The notes beneath the pieces are model-generated. The model worked only from the letters and a program-made list of their open reading frames with translations. It had not been told where the DNA came from and made no database searches. Made by a program: the position numbers and the translations under genes. Shown here in pieces: positions 6,735 to 16,204 of a stretch of DNA of 64,000 nucleotides. This DNA is from Rhodobacterales bacterium (GTDB taxonomy: Bacteria; Pseudomonadota; Alphaproteobacteria; Rhodobacterales; Rhodobacteraceae), in NCBI GenBank assembly GCA_026400355.1, contig JAPLPE010000035.1:62001-126000 (forward strand), in the 5' to 3' direction. Every line of letters starts with the position of its first letter. Position 1 is the first letter of the stretch.

Positions 6735-8513
6735 ATGCTTACGATGACACTGAAGGGCGCGATACGGGGCGGCATTGCCGCTCTCGCGCTGATCTCGGCT
6801 GCCGGGTTTGCGGCGGCTCAGGACGTGGCCGACGTGCCACGCAACCAGACGCTGGTTCTGACGCCATGGGGCGACCAGCCAGCTCAGTTCGCCAATATCG
6901 AAAACTGGAACCCCTACCTCACCTCGATCACGAAACAGCGCGACGTGATGCAGTTCACCGTTAACGAAATGCTGTTCTACACCAACCTCAACACCGGCGA
7001 ACTGATCCCCTGGCAAGGCGAGAGTTTCAGCTACTCCGATGACTTCATGTCGGCGACGATCAAGCTCCGCGATGGCGTGACCTGGGCGGATGGCACGCCC
7101 TTTACGTCAGCCGACGTCAAATTCACACTCGAAGCGGTGCGCGATGCACCTCCGGAAATCAACGGATCAGCCGCGTTCAACGAATGGGTCGCCAGCGTCG
7201 ATGCGCCCGATCCGCTGACCGCCGTGATCGCGTTCAAGAAACCCGCCCCGCGTTTCGTGCGCGATTACATGGCGCTGGGACATGAAAACCACTATCCGAT
7301 CCTGCCCGCCCATATCTGGCAGGGACAGGATATGGCCGCCTTCACCAACTACGATCCGGCCGCAGGCCTGCCGATGGGTACCGGTGCCTACCGTCTGGTC
7401 GCCACATCGACCGGCCAGCAGATATTCGACCGCCGGGACGATTGGTGGGGTGTCACCTCGGGCTTTGAGGATGCCCCCGCCCCGGCGCGGATCATCCTGA
7501 CCCCAGTGTCGAGTGACGAGGCAATGGGTCAGTTGCACATCGCCAATCAGGTGGATGGCGGGCGGCAACTCCTTATCGGGACGTTCGAAGCGGCGCGCGC
7601 CCAGAACCCGAACCTCGTTTCGTGGAACGCCGAAGGGCCGGTCTGGGGCGCACCGGATGGCTGCATGTATTCGATCTTCTTCAACAACATGGTCGAACCT
7701 TGGAACGACGTGAACCTGCGCCGCGCCGTCAACAGCGCGATGGACCGCAACGCATTGGCCGACATCGCCTATGAAGGCGCGATGCCCACCTCCACTTTCG
7801 CCTTTTCGGGCTATATGGCGGGCACCTGGCTGACCCCTGACAGCCCGCTCACGGCGATGCTGGACAGCTACAACGTCGACAACCCATCGCAAGAGGACGT
7901 CGATGCCCATATGGCGGCCGGTGGCTATGAACGCGACGCCGAAGGCTTCTGGGCCAAGGATGGCGAACGGATCGACTTTTTGGTCCGGACGCCCGCTTTC
8001 ATCCAGCCGCTTCTGGCACCGATCACCCAGCAGCTGATTGACGCGGGCTTTGATGCGCGGCAGGGTGCGGTAGACGATACCTGGCTGCCCGACATGCAGT
8101 TGGGCAATTTCGGCACCATGCTGTTCGTCCATTGCGGCAGTCTGTCCGAACCTGTGGAAACGCTGCAGCACTACCACAGCAAATGGGCGCGCCCCATCGG
8201 CACCGCGATCCCGAACCTGATCGCCGGGTTCCGCTATGAAAACCCGGAAATGGACGCGATCATCGACCGGATGGAGGCGATCCCCGCCTCGACCGATCCC
8301 GCCTCGCCCTACATGCAGGATGCGGTGGCCGCACTCGACATCGCGCTGCGCGACATGCCGTTGATTCACCTGATTGAGGAATATCATGTGGTGACGTTCA
8401 ACAGCACCTACTGGTCCGGCTGGCCCAATGCCGAAGATCCCTATGTCGCCCCCTACACCCCTTGGGAAGCGTTCAGCCTGGTCATCCACAACCTGAAACC
8501 GACCGGCAATTGA
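6735..8513 (+). CDS. ABC transporter substrate-binding protein, family 5 (Opp/Dpp type)
   Basis: The 592-residue product has an N-terminal signal peptide (MLTMTLKGAIRGGIAALALISAAGFAAAQ, cleaved near residue 30) and the SBP_bac_5 fold: an early domain (YTNLNTGELIPWQGESF, TIKLRDGVTWADGTPFTSADVKFTLEAV) and the late RRAVNSAMDRNALADIAYEGAMP segment. GGGAGG at 6723-6728 supports ATG 6735. Family-5 proteins bind peptides, but many members in soil and marine alphaproteobacteria bind oligosaccharides or sugar acids. With the enolases next to it, a sugar-acid or rhamnose-containing oligosaccharide ligand is likely. It is periplasmic. Confidence 0.9.
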   Translation: MLTMTLKGAIRGGIAALALISAAGFAAAQDVADVPRNQTLVLTPWGDQPAQFANIENWNPYLTSITKQRDVMQFTVNEMLFYTNLNTGELIPWQGESFSYSDDFMSATIKLRDGVTWADGTPFTSADVKFTLEAVRDAPPEINGSAAFNEWVASVDAPDPLTAVIAFKKPAPRFVRDYMALGHENHYPILPAHIWQGQDMAAFTNYDPAAGLPMGTGAYRLVATSTGQQIFDRRDDWWGVTSGFEDAPAPARIILTPVSSDEAMGQLHIANQVDGGRQLLIGTFEAARAQNPNLVSWNAEGPVWGAPDGCMYSIFFNNMVEPWNDVNLRRAVNSAMDRNALADIAYEGAMPTSTFAFSGYMAGTWLTPDSPLTAMLDSYNVDNPSQEDVDAHMAAGGYERDAEGFWAKDGERIDFLVRTPAFIQPLLAPITQQLIDAGFDARQGAVDDTWLPDMQLGNFGTMLFVHCGSLSEPVETLQHYHSKWARPIGTAIPNLIAGFRYENPEMDAIIDRMEAIPASTDPASPYMQDAVAALDIALRDMPLIHLIEEYHVVTFNSTYWSGWPNAEDPYVAPYTPWEAFSLVIHNLKPTGN

Positions 8514-8521
8514 CCGGTCAT

Positions 8522-8547
8522 GGCCGGGCGGCATCTGCTGCCCGGCC
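8522..8547 (+). terminator. Hairpin between binding-protein and permease genes
   Basis: Perfect 8-base arms GGCCGGGC / GCCCGGCC with a 10-base loop are followed by a pyrimidine-rich CTCTTCCTTTT. This is probably a partial terminator or mRNA-stabilising stem that gives more binding protein than permease. Confidence 0.6.
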
Positions 8548-8577
8548 CCCCTCTTCCTTTTGGTACGGCCCGTCCGC

Positions 8578-9582
8578 ATGTCATCCGAGCTTTTGCGCTA
8601 TGTCCTTCGCCGGGTGATCCAGCTTGTGCTGGTGATCTTTGTAGCGGTCAGCGTCAATTTCCTGATCCCTCGCCTTTTGCCCGGCGATCCTGTTGCCACG
8701 TCGCTGGCACGGCTGCAAACAGCGGGCGGCGGGACGGCCATCGATATCGAGGCGATTTCCCGCACCTACAGCGAACGTTACGGGTTGGATCAGCCGCTGT
8801 TCACCCAATATCTGAACTATTGGGCCGATCTTCTGCGCCTTGATCTGGGCGTATCATTCGCGAATTTCCCCGAACAGGTCACCACGATGATCTTGCGCGC
8901 CCTGCCGTGGTCGGTGGGCCTTCTGGGGGCGGCGACGCTTTTTTCCTTTGTCGTGGGTTCCTGGCTTGGTGCGCGGCTGGCTTGGCCCGGCGCGGGGCGG
9001 GTGATCCGGACGGTCGTGCCGGGCATGATGGTGCTGGCCGCCGTGCCTTTCTATCTTCTTGCGATCATTCTGGTCTATATCTTTGCGGTCGAGTTACGCT
9101 GGTTCCCGCCTGCAGGCGGTGTTCAGACGACAACGATCATGCGGTTCGACTGGCCCACGATCCGCGACATCCTGCATCACGCCGTCCTGCCCTTTGCCGC
9201 GATCTCGCTTGGCAATATCGGGTTCTGGGCCTTGGGGATGCGCAGCCAGACCGTCAGCGTGCTGGGCGAGGACTACATCACGTTCGCCGAGGCCAAGGGT
9301 CTGTCCCCGCACCGGGTGTTCTTCTGGTACGGCATCCGCAACGCGTTTCTGCCACAGATCACGGCGCTGGCGCTGTCGCTGGGAGCGGTGGTGTCAGGTG
9401 CCATTCTGGTCGAGGTGATCTTCAACTATCCCGGTCTGGGCACGCTGCTTTATACCGCGATCCGGGGGCAGGATTACTATGTCATCCAGGGGGTTGTGCT
9501 GGTGCTGATCGTCACGCTGGCGGTGATGCTGTTCATCGTCGACCTGATCTATCCCCTGCTTGACCCAAGGATCCGGCGATGA
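8578..9582 (+). CDS. ABC transporter permease (OppB/DppB family)
   Basis: LLRYVLRRVIQLVLVIFVAVSVNFLIPRLLPGDP is the typical OppB N-terminal helix with the conserved PGDP. The GLDQPLFTQYLNYW segment, about six membrane helices and the EAA loop (EDYITFAEAKGLSPHRVFFWYGIRNAFLPQIT) follow. ATG 8578 gives the usual OppB start (MSSELLRYV); a TTG at 8560 is possible. The stop overlaps the next start (ATGA). Confidence 0.92.
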   Translation: MSSELLRYVLRRVIQLVLVIFVAVSVNFLIPRLLPGDPVATSLARLQTAGGGTAIDIEAISRTYSERYGLDQPLFTQYLNYWADLLRLDLGVSFANFPEQVTTMILRALPWSVGLLGAATLFSFVVGSWLGARLAWPGAGRVIRTVVPGMMVLAAVPFYLLAIILVYIFAVELRWFPPAGGVQTTTIMRFDWPTIRDILHHAVLPFAAISLGNIGFWALGMRSQTVSVLGEDYITFAEAKGLSPHRVFFWYGIRNAFLPQITALALSLGAVVSGAILVEVIFNYPGLGTLLYTAIRGQDYYVIQGVVLVLIVTLAVMLFIVDLIYPLLDPRIRR

Positions 9583-10445
9583 CCGATACCGCCGCCGCAA
9601 CCCGCGCCTCGCGTCGCCGTGCCTCGCGCGTTGATATCACGCTGGTCCTCGGGCTGACGATGCTGGGGGTGATCGTACTGATCTCGATCCTCGGGCCGCT
9701 CTTGTCGGACCAGAGCCTGGCCAATGTAGGCGCAGTCCGCCCGCGTCGTCCACCGGGGCCTGAATTCTGGCTGGGCACCGATGCGCAGGGGCGCGACATG
9801 TTCACGCTGATGCTGCACGCCACGCCCAACACGCTCAAGATGGGGCTGATCGCGGGCGTCATCGGGGTGGGGTTCGGCACTGTCGTGGGCCTGATCTCGG
9901 GCCATTTCGGCGGCTGGATCGACAGCGTCATCAGCATCATCTCGGATGCGCTGATGACCGTGCCCGCGATTGCGATCCTTGTCATCCTGGCAGGAAACAT
10001 CGCCGAAATGACCACGATGATCATGGCGCTTGTCGTGGCCTCCCTGTCATGGATGTTCACCGCCCGCACGGTCCGTGCACAGGTGCTGACCGTCAAGGAA
10101 CGCGGCTATGTCGAGGTGGCGCGTGTGAACGGCATGGCCCCGCTGGAGATTCTGTTCATCGAAGTGATGCCCAATGTCGCGCCCTATATTCTTGCGTCCT
10201 TTGTGGGCACCGTGAGCGCGGCGATTCTTGCCACCATCGGGCTCGAAGCCTTGGGTCTGGGCGCGCAGAACGAGATGACGTTGGGCAATACGATCTACTG
10301 GGCGCAGCAGTCGTCGGCCGTGTTGCGCGGGTTTTGGTGGTGGTGGGGGCCGCCCATCGTGGTGATCGCGGTGATCTTTGTGGGCCTGTTCCTCACCTCG
10401 GTCGGGTTCGACCGTTTCGCCAACCCACGGCTGGGGCGCGAATGA
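9579..10445 (+). CDS. ABC transporter permease (OppC/DppC family)
   Basis: The protein has an N-terminal helix, the OppC motif FWLGTDAQGRDMFTLMLHATPNTLKMG and the EAA loop (RGYVEVARVNGMAPLEILFIEVMPNVAPYIL). It pairs with the upstream permease in the inner membrane. ATGA overlaps at both ends indicate translational coupling within the operon. Confidence 0.92.
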   Translation: MTDTAAATRASRRRASRVDITLVLGLTMLGVIVLISILGPLLSDQSLANVGAVRPRRPPGPEFWLGTDAQGRDMFTLMLHATPNTLKMGLIAGVIGVGFGTVVGLISGHFGGWIDSVISIISDALMTVPAIAILVILAGNIAEMTTMIMALVVASLSWMFTARTVRAQVLTVKERGYVEVARVNGMAPLEILFIEVMPNVAPYILASFVGTVSAAILATIGLEALGLGAQNEMTLGNTIYWAQQSSAVLRGFWWWWGPPIVVIAVIFVGLFLTSVGFDRFANPRLGRE

Positions 10446-11446
10446 TGGCCGATGCCGTCCTGTCTGTCGAAGACCTGATCGTCCAGTACGACACCGCCAG
10501 CGGCCCGGCACGCGCAGTGGACCGCGTGTCATTTACGCTCGGGCAGGGCGAAAGGCTGGGCCTGATCGGAGAGTCAGGGTCGGGCAAGACCACGATGGGC
10601 ACCGCGCTGATGCGGCTGACCCGCGCGCCGGGGCGGATCGTAGGGGGGCGCGTGATGCTGGGCGGGACGGATATCATGGCGCTATCCCAGCGCGATCTGC
10701 GCGCCGTGCGGTTGCGCGATATCGCAATGATCCCGCAGGGCGCCATGAGTTCGCTGAATCCTGTCCTGCGCATCCGCGTCCAGATCGAGGATGCGATCCA
10801 CGCGCACGAAGGGCGGTTACCCAAGCCCGAGATGGCGGCGCGGATCGCAACGCTTCTGACGCGCGTTGGCCTGGACCCGGTTGTAGCGGACCGGTTCCCG
10901 CATGAACTTTCGGGCGGGATGAAGCAGCGGACGGTGATGGCCATCGCCACCGCTCTGTCGCCCAAGGTGATCGTCGCGGATGAACCGACAAGCGCGCTCG
11001 ACGTGGTCGTACAACGGCAGGTTATGCAGACGCTGGGACGTTTACAATCGGGCCTGGGGGCCGCCGTCGTGCTGATCGGGCATGACATGGGCCTCATCGC
11101 GCAATTCGCCGATACGGTGGGCGTGATGTATGCGGGGCGGCTGGTGGAGATAGGACCCGTGGCACAGATGATCGCAGCACCGCGCCATCCTTATACCCGC
11201 CTATTGATCGACAGCCTGCCGGGCATCGACGCCAAACGGCGATTGACCGGCATACCGGGCCTTCCGCCGCGTCTGACCGACATGCCGCCCGGCTGCGCCT
11301 TTGCCCCGCGCTGCCCGCTTGCCACGGCCAGTTGCACCGCCAGCATCCCCGCGCTCCAGACGGTAGCGTCAGGGCATCGGGCTGCCTGTCACCTGTATCC
11401 CGGCCTCCCGGCCCTGCCACCTCTGACCGCAAAGGCCGCACCATGA
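10442..11446 (+). CDS. ABC transporter ATP-binding protein (OppD/DppD family)
   Basis: Walker A GESGSGKTT, Q-loop IPQGAMSSLNPV, signature LSGGMKQR, Walker B VIVADEPTSALD and the switch His (IGHDMG) are all present. The C-terminal oligopeptide-transporter extension with clustered Cys (GCAFAPRCPLATASC) is typical of OppD/OppF. The start ATG 10442 overlaps the permease stop; ATG 10445 is adjacent. Confidence 0.92.
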   Translation: MMADAVLSVEDLIVQYDTASGPARAVDRVSFTLGQGERLGLIGESGSGKTTMGTALMRLTRAPGRIVGGRVMLGGTDIMALSQRDLRAVRLRDIAMIPQGAMSSLNPVLRIRVQIEDAIHAHEGRLPKPEMAARIATLLTRVGLDPVVADRFPHELSGGMKQRTVMAIATALSPKVIVADEPTSALDVVVQRQVMQTLGRLQSGLGAAVVLIGHDMGLIAQFADTVGVMYAGRLVEIGPVAQMIAAPRHPYTRLLIDSLPGIDAKRRLTGIPGLPPRLTDMPPGCAFAPRCPLATASCTASIPALQTVASGHRAACHLYPGLPALPPLTAKAAP

Positions 11447-12483
11447 CCACGCCGCTGATCGAACTGCGCGGCGTGCGCCAGACTTACGGTGCCTTTACTG
11501 CGCTTGACCGTCTGCATCTGTCCTTGCCCGATACCGCCGCCACCCTTGCCATCGCAGGTGAAAGCGGCAGCGGAAAGACAACGCTCGCCCGCATCATGCT
11601 GGGCTTTATCAAACCGTCCGAAGGGCAGGTCCTCTATCGTGGCAAGGATATCGCCACGATGACACGCACCGAACGGTTCGACTTTGGCCGCGAGGTGCAG
11701 CCGATCTTCCAGGACCCGTTCAATGTGTTCAACCCCTTCTATCGGGTCGACCATGTGCTGACGACGCCCCTGCGCAAATTCGGCCTTGCTTCGGGTGCCG
11801 ATGACGCGCGCGCCAAGATCGAAGATGCCCTGTCCCGCGTGGGGCTGCGTCCCAAGGATACGCTAGGCCGGTTCCCACATGAACTCAGCGGCGGGCAGCG
11901 GCAGCGGATCATGGTCGCACGCGCCGTGCTGCTGCGCCCGCGCCTGATCGTCGCGGATGAACCGGTGTCGATGGTGGACGCCTCGCTCCGCGCCACGATT
12001 CTGGATGAGATTCGCGACCTGAACCGCGATCTGGGCATCGCCTTTGTCTACATCACCCATGACCTGACTACAGCATTCCAACTCTGCGACGACATCGTCG
12101 TACTCTATCAGGGTCGCGTGGCCGAGGCGGGCGCGGTCGAACACGTCATCGGTGCGCCGCAGCACCCCTACTCGCAGCTTCTCGTCTCCTCGATCCCCCT
12201 GCCCGACCTGTCGCGCCGTTGGGGTGATGACGACATGCAGGCCGATCCAGCTCAGGCAGCGCGCACTTCGGCAGGCTGCCGCTTTGCCCCCCGGTGCCCG
12301 CAAGTGATGGACCGTTGCTGGTCCGCCGATCCCACGATGACGCGCCCCTTGCCACATCGCATGCTGGCCTGTCATCTGGACGCATCGGCGGCTTTGCAAG
12401 GCAACGACGTCGCCACCGTATTCAGCGGACAGGCTCGGCCCAAAGCCGCCTCGGCCTCAGGACAACAAGGAACGAAAGCATGA
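11443..12483 (+). CDS. ABC transporter ATP-binding protein (OppF/DppF family)
   Basis: Walker A GESGSGKTTLA, Q-loop IFQDPFNVFNPF, signature LSGGQRQRIMVARA, Walker B LIVADEPVSMVDASLR and ITHDLT switch are intact, with the Cys-rich tail CRFAPRCPQVMDRC. Starting at ATG 11443 it overlaps the preceding stop, completing a five-gene importer. Its stop overlaps the next gene start. Confidence 0.92.
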   Translation: MTTPLIELRGVRQTYGAFTALDRLHLSLPDTAATLAIAGESGSGKTTLARIMLGFIKPSEGQVLYRGKDIATMTRTERFDFGREVQPIFQDPFNVFNPFYRVDHVLTTPLRKFGLASGADDARAKIEDALSRVGLRPKDTLGRFPHELSGGQRQRIMVARAVLLRPRLIVADEPVSMVDASLRATILDEIRDLNRDLGIAFVYITHDLTTAFQLCDDIVVLYQGRVAEAGAVEHVIGAPQHPYSQLLVSSIPLPDLSRRWGDDDMQADPAQAARTSAGCRFAPRCPQVMDRCWSADPTMTRPLPHRMLACHLDASAALQGNDVATVFSGQARPKAASASGQQGTKA

Positions 12484-13226
12484 ACCAAATCGATCTGGCC
12501 GGACAGGTGGCAGTCGTTACCGGCGGCGCGCAGGGCATCGGCTTTGCCGTGGCCCAGCGGCTCGTCGCCTCCGGTGCCAAGGTCAGCCTCTGGGACCTCA
12601 GCCCCGACCATCTGGCCAAGGCAGTCGAGGCGCTCGGCCCCACAGCCTCGGCCATTCAGGTAAACATCATCGACTACGACGCCATCGCCGCTGCCACGGC
12701 CAAGGTCGAGACAGACCTTGGCAGCCTTGATATCCTTGTCAACTCTGCCGGGGTCGCGGGGCCTAACTTCACGCTGGACGAATTCCCCCTCGACGAATGG
12801 CGCCGTGTGGTCGAAGTCAACCTGAACGGCACCTTCTATGTGAACCGCGCCGTCGTGCCGGGCATGAAGGCCCGCAACTATGGCCGCATCGTCAACATCT
12901 CCTCTGTCGCGGGCAAGGAAGGCAACCCCACCCTCTCTGCCTATTCCGCCGCCAAGGCGGGCGTGATCGGCCTGACCAAATCGCTGGGCAAGGAACTGGC
13001 CAAGCACAATATCGCCGTCAACGCCGTCTCTCCCGCCACGGCCAAGACCCGCATCCTCGACGAACTCAAGCCCGAGTTCATCGACTACATGCTCTCCCGC
13101 ATCCCGCGCGGCCGCTTCCTCGAAGTTGATGAGGCCGCCGCCATGATCGCCTGGCTCGTCAGCCGCGAAAACAGCTTTACCACCGCCTCGGTCTTCGACC
13201 TCTCGGGCGGCCGCACCACCTACTGA
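12480..13226 (+). CDS. Short-chain dehydrogenase/reductase
   Basis: This classical SDR of 248 residues has TGGAQGIG (cofactor loop), NSAG, Ser and YSAAK (catalytic Tyr/Lys) and PATAKT after the active site. ATG 12480 overlaps the stop of the last transporter gene (ATGA). In the non-phosphorylated L-rhamnose and L-fucose routes an SDR oxidises the 2-keto-3-deoxy acid formed by the enolase-family dehydratase; this gene is well placed for that step. A fumarylacetoacetase-fold hydrolase that would finish that route is not seen in the window. Confidence 0.88.
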   Translation: MNQIDLAGQVAVVTGGAQGIGFAVAQRLVASGAKVSLWDLSPDHLAKAVEALGPTASAIQVNIIDYDAIAAATAKVETDLGSLDILVNSAGVAGPNFTLDEFPLDEWRRVVEVNLNGTFYVNRAVVPGMKARNYGRIVNISSVAGKEGNPTLSAYSAAKAGVIGLTKSLGKELAKHNIAVNAVSPATAKTRILDELKPEFIDYMLSRIPRGRFLEVDEAAAMIAWLVSRENSFTTASVFDLSGGRTTY

Positions 13227-13237
13227 AGGGAACCGCC

Positions 13238-14239
13238 ATGCGCCGGGTCGGGTCCACAACGCTTTCCCTGCCGCCGCTGGGCCTCGGCGTGGCACATGTC
13301 GGCGGCATGTATGGCCCCGTCCCCGGTGAACAGGCCCGCACCACCCTACAGGCCGCCTGGGATGGCGGCTACCGCTTCTTTGACACGGCCCCCTGGTATG
13401 GCCGTGGCAAATCCGAACACCGCCTCGGCAGCTTCCTGATGGACTACCCCCGTGACAGCTTCATCGTCACGACCAAGGTCGGCCGCATCCTCCATCGCCC
13501 TGCCAACCCCGCCACCTTTGACAAGGCGCCATGGCCCGGCGGCCTCAACTTCGATGTCGAATTCTCCTACAGCTACGACGGCATCATGCGCGCCTATGAA
13601 CAAAGCCTCATGCGCCTCGGCCTTGACACAATCGACGCCCTCCTCATCCACGACCCTGACGAGGTCGTTCACGGTGACCAGTTCCCGACGCGGATGAAGG
13701 AACTCGAAACCGGCGGAATCAAGGCCCTTGAGGAGCTGAAATCCTCTGGTCAGATCAAGGCCATCGGCATGGGTCTCAACACGACCCAGGCGCTGACCAG
13801 CGTCGCCCCCCGCGTGCCGCTCGATTTCCTGATCGTGGCCATGCCCTACACCCTGCTCGACCAGTCCGGCCTCCCCGCGATGGATGATCTGGCCCGCAAG
13901 GGCATCTCGGTCATCATCGGCGCCCCCTATGCCTCCGGCATCCTTGTCACCGGCCCGGTCCCCGGCGCCCGCTACCGCTACGAAACCGCCGGACCCGAAA
14001 TCCTCGCCAAGGCCGCCGCAATCAAATCAGTCTGCGATGCCCACAACACAACCCTCGCCGCAGCCGCCCTCCATTTCGTCCTCGCCCACCCCGCCGTCGT
14101 CTCCACCATACCTGGCGCGGCGCGGCCGGAAGAAGCGACCGGCACGCTGACCGCCTACGCTGCCATGCCGCCTGCCGCGCTATGGGTCGACCTCAAGACG
14201 GCAGGGCTGATCGCAAAGGATGCGCCAGTTCTGAGTTGA
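13238..14239 (+). CDS. Aldo/keto reductase (aldose 1-dehydrogenase / L-fucose dehydrogenase-like)
   Basis: The tetrad is Asp49, Tyr54, Lys80, His138 (FFDTAPWYG, TTKVGR, LLIHDPD). The 333-residue length and motifs (GVAHVGGMYG, GLGRSE-like GRGKSEHRLG, VAMPYTLLDQ) resemble D-threo-aldose 1-dehydrogenase, L-fucose dehydrogenase and pyridoxal 4-dehydrogenase. It would oxidise an aldose to the lactone, feeding the dehydratases once the lactone opens. AAGGGAA lies just upstream of the ATG. It ends the operon that starts at 5515. Confidence 0.85.
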   Translation: MRRVGSTTLSLPPLGLGVAHVGGMYGPVPGEQARTTLQAAWDGGYRFFDTAPWYGRGKSEHRLGSFLMDYPRDSFIVTTKVGRILHRPANPATFDKAPWPGGLNFDVEFSYSYDGIMRAYEQSLMRLGLDTIDALLIHDPDEVVHGDQFPTRMKELETGGIKALEELKSSGQIKAIGMGLNTTQALTSVAPRVPLDFLIVAMPYTLLDQSGLPAMDDLARKGISVIIGAPYASGILVTGPVPGARYRYETAGPEILAKAAAIKSVCDAHNTTLAAAALHFVLAHPAVVSTIPGAARPEEATGTLTAYAAMPPAALWVDLKTAGLIAKDAPVLS

Positions 14240-14368
14240 CGAACCTTATGCTGTTGCCGGTTGTCCTAGACAGATCGTTAAGCAAGCATACCGTGAGCCT
14301 GGAACTCAATTGGGCTGAGGCAACCCCGTTTTGAATGCCGTCTGCGCGGGTTGTATAGGCGACCGATA

Positions 14369-15031
14369 TCATCGAATATGACGCCTCAAGTCTCGTCGCA
14401 GGTGCGATGGATCTTGTCGGCAGTTCGATAGGTCTTCCGCAAAGAGAAGAACCTCAATCGCGGACCTCGCTATGGTCACGCGGACCAGTGGCCAACACAT
14501 GGCTCTTTCCCAGACATTATCGGCCCAATTCATCGCACAGGTGATCCCGCTGTCGGCCATAAGCCGCTGAAACTGCTCACTTGTGCATTGCGATCCCTGG
14601 TCCGAGAGATGAAGCAGCCCGTCGGCCTTACCACGTCGCCAGACGGCCATCATCAGCGCAACAATGACCAGCGACACATCCCGTACTTCGCAAAGCCAAC
14701 TGACCGGCCAGATGCGACAGAGGTTGGAGAAGGAGGCCAACCTCCTATCACCTCCCGCGCGAAAAAGCCGTCGCCTTCATCAGGATGTTTCGCTCCGCGC
14801 GGAGCCGGGCGACCTCATTCTTCAATTCTGAAATCTCGGTCAGATCTGCGCGCAACTGCCCGATCCCTGTAAGGGCAGCAGCGGGGATTCTGGTCAGTTC
14901 ACGCATCCAGCGGCGCAACACGCTCTCCGCCAGATCGAGGTCACGCGCGGCCCGCGCCATCGCCACGCCCGATCCGTCACTAGCCGGACGACGTCGATCT
15001 TGAACTTGCTGCTGAACTTCCGTCTGGTCAT
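14369..15031 (-). mobile_element. IS3-family element remnant (degenerate orfA and orfB)
   Basis: OrfA begins at 15031 (MTRRKFSSKFKIDVVRLVTDR) and continues in another frame (ARDLDLAESVLRRWMRELT, ISELKNEVARLRAERNILMKA), showing a 1-base indel near 14970. The orfB remnant has ALMMAVWRRGKADGLLHLSDQGSQCTSEQFQRLMADSGITCAMNWADNVWE, the rve integrase region, but its first ~190 residues are missing and the frame breaks after NVWE. The element is certainly inactive. It sits between two sugar gene groups. Confidence 0.85.
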
Positions 15032-15324
15032 GTCCACTCTCCAGTTCCATGGTCACGATCCTATTCTCGTGTCCACGAAACCGGCAGCAGGCCATGAACC
15101 CAATCTACCAGATGCCGGGACTGAACACCTGTGGATCAAAACTGCACAACGAAACACATGAACAGTGCCGCCGGGCCGGAATGAAGTGGTTCTTGGCGCG
15201 ACCTACCTACAGTTGGGCATTCTTTTTCATGGAATCGACCCCGAGACGTGCGAAACGCTTGATCAGCGCGCGAAAGAAGCCGATTCATTTGTCAACGAAA
15301 AGCTGCGCCGGGAATGTCGGTCAC

Positions 15325-16203
15325 ATGCGATTAGGAATGAGCGGCTGTTTCCTGCCCGCCAACATGAATGACGTCGACGCGGCAATGTGCAAGCGCGTCC
15401 GCACCGCTGGCTTTTCCGGCATCTTCACGCGCTTTCGTGACAACTACCCGCTGTCGACGCCGCGCGCCGATGCCGAGCGGCTCAAGTCCCTGCTGGCCGA
15501 CGAAGGCTTGTCCTTGTTCCAGTGCACCGGTTACTGGCAGAACCTCATCACCTCCAACGAAACGGTGCGGGCCCAGTCGGTTCGCGTCCTGCAAGCCGCT
15601 CTCAAGTTGGCCGGCTGGATGGGTGCACGCGGGATTGATACCGGCCCCGGCTCGATGAACCCCGTCGGCCCCTGGTTCCCGCATCCCGACAACTGGACCG
15701 CAAGGGCCGAGGACCAGTTGATCCGATCGCTGAGGGAATGCGCAAAGGCCGCTGAAGGTGCAGGCGTGTTCCTCAGCCTGGAATCGCACTCGCTCGTGAC
15801 CCCGCGCACTCCTGATATCGCGCTACGTATTCTTGACGCGGTAGATTCCCCCTGGGTGCGCTGCGACTACGATTCCGCCAACTGGATCACGCTTGATACC
15901 ATCTACGATACCACCGGTGCGCTGAACCGCGACTTCGACCTCCTCGGCAAACACATCTGCAGCGCCCATGCCAAGGATATCTGGATCGAGAACCGACTCG
16001 CCATTCACCTTCAGGATGGCTGCCCGGGCCAGGGGCTGATGGATTTCGGCACTCTGTTCAAGCGACTTGAAGCTCTCGACCCCGACTATCCGGCAATCGC
16101 CGAAGGCAACTCTTCCGACGAATTGCCGGCTGTGGGCGCCCTGTTCCACGAAACTGCCAGAAAGCTCGGCATCCGCGTCCTCGATACCGGGGAGAAAGCG
16201 TAA
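15325..16203 (+). CDS. Sugar phosphate isomerase/epimerase (xylose-isomerase-like TIM barrel)
   Basis: Starting at ATG 15325 (MRLGMSGCFLPANM) the product is about 292 residues. Motifs FSGIFTRF, GARGIDTGPGS, AGVFLSLESHSLVTPRTPDIALRILDAV, WVRCDYDSANWI, ICSAHAKDIW and DYPAIAEGNSSDE match the AP_endonuc_2 fold: Glu, Asp/His and Glu metal ligands occur in strand-end positions. The frame extends upstream to 15049, but that part looks non-coding. The reaction and substrate are unknown. The stop is separated by one base from the next ATG, so the two genes form a pair. Confidence 0.8.
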   Translation: MRLGMSGCFLPANMNDVDAAMCKRVRTAGFSGIFTRFRDNYPLSTPRADAERLKSLLADEGLSLFQCTGYWQNLITSNETVRAQSVRVLQAALKLAGWMGARGIDTGPGSMNPVGPWFPHPDNWTARAEDQLIRSLRECAKAAEGAGVFLSLESHSLVTPRTPDIALRILDAVDSPWVRCDYDSANWITLDTIYDTTGALNRDFDLLGKHICSAHAKDIWIENRLAIHLQDGCPGQGLMDFGTLFKRLEALDPDYPAIAEGNSSDELPAVGALFHETARKLGIRVLDTGEKA

Positions 16204-16204
16204 C

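Noticed and set aside
7167-8579. 470-residue minus-strand open frame opposite the Opp-type binding protein
   Set aside because: It is a shadow of an intact gene with signal peptide and ribosome-binding site on the plus strand.
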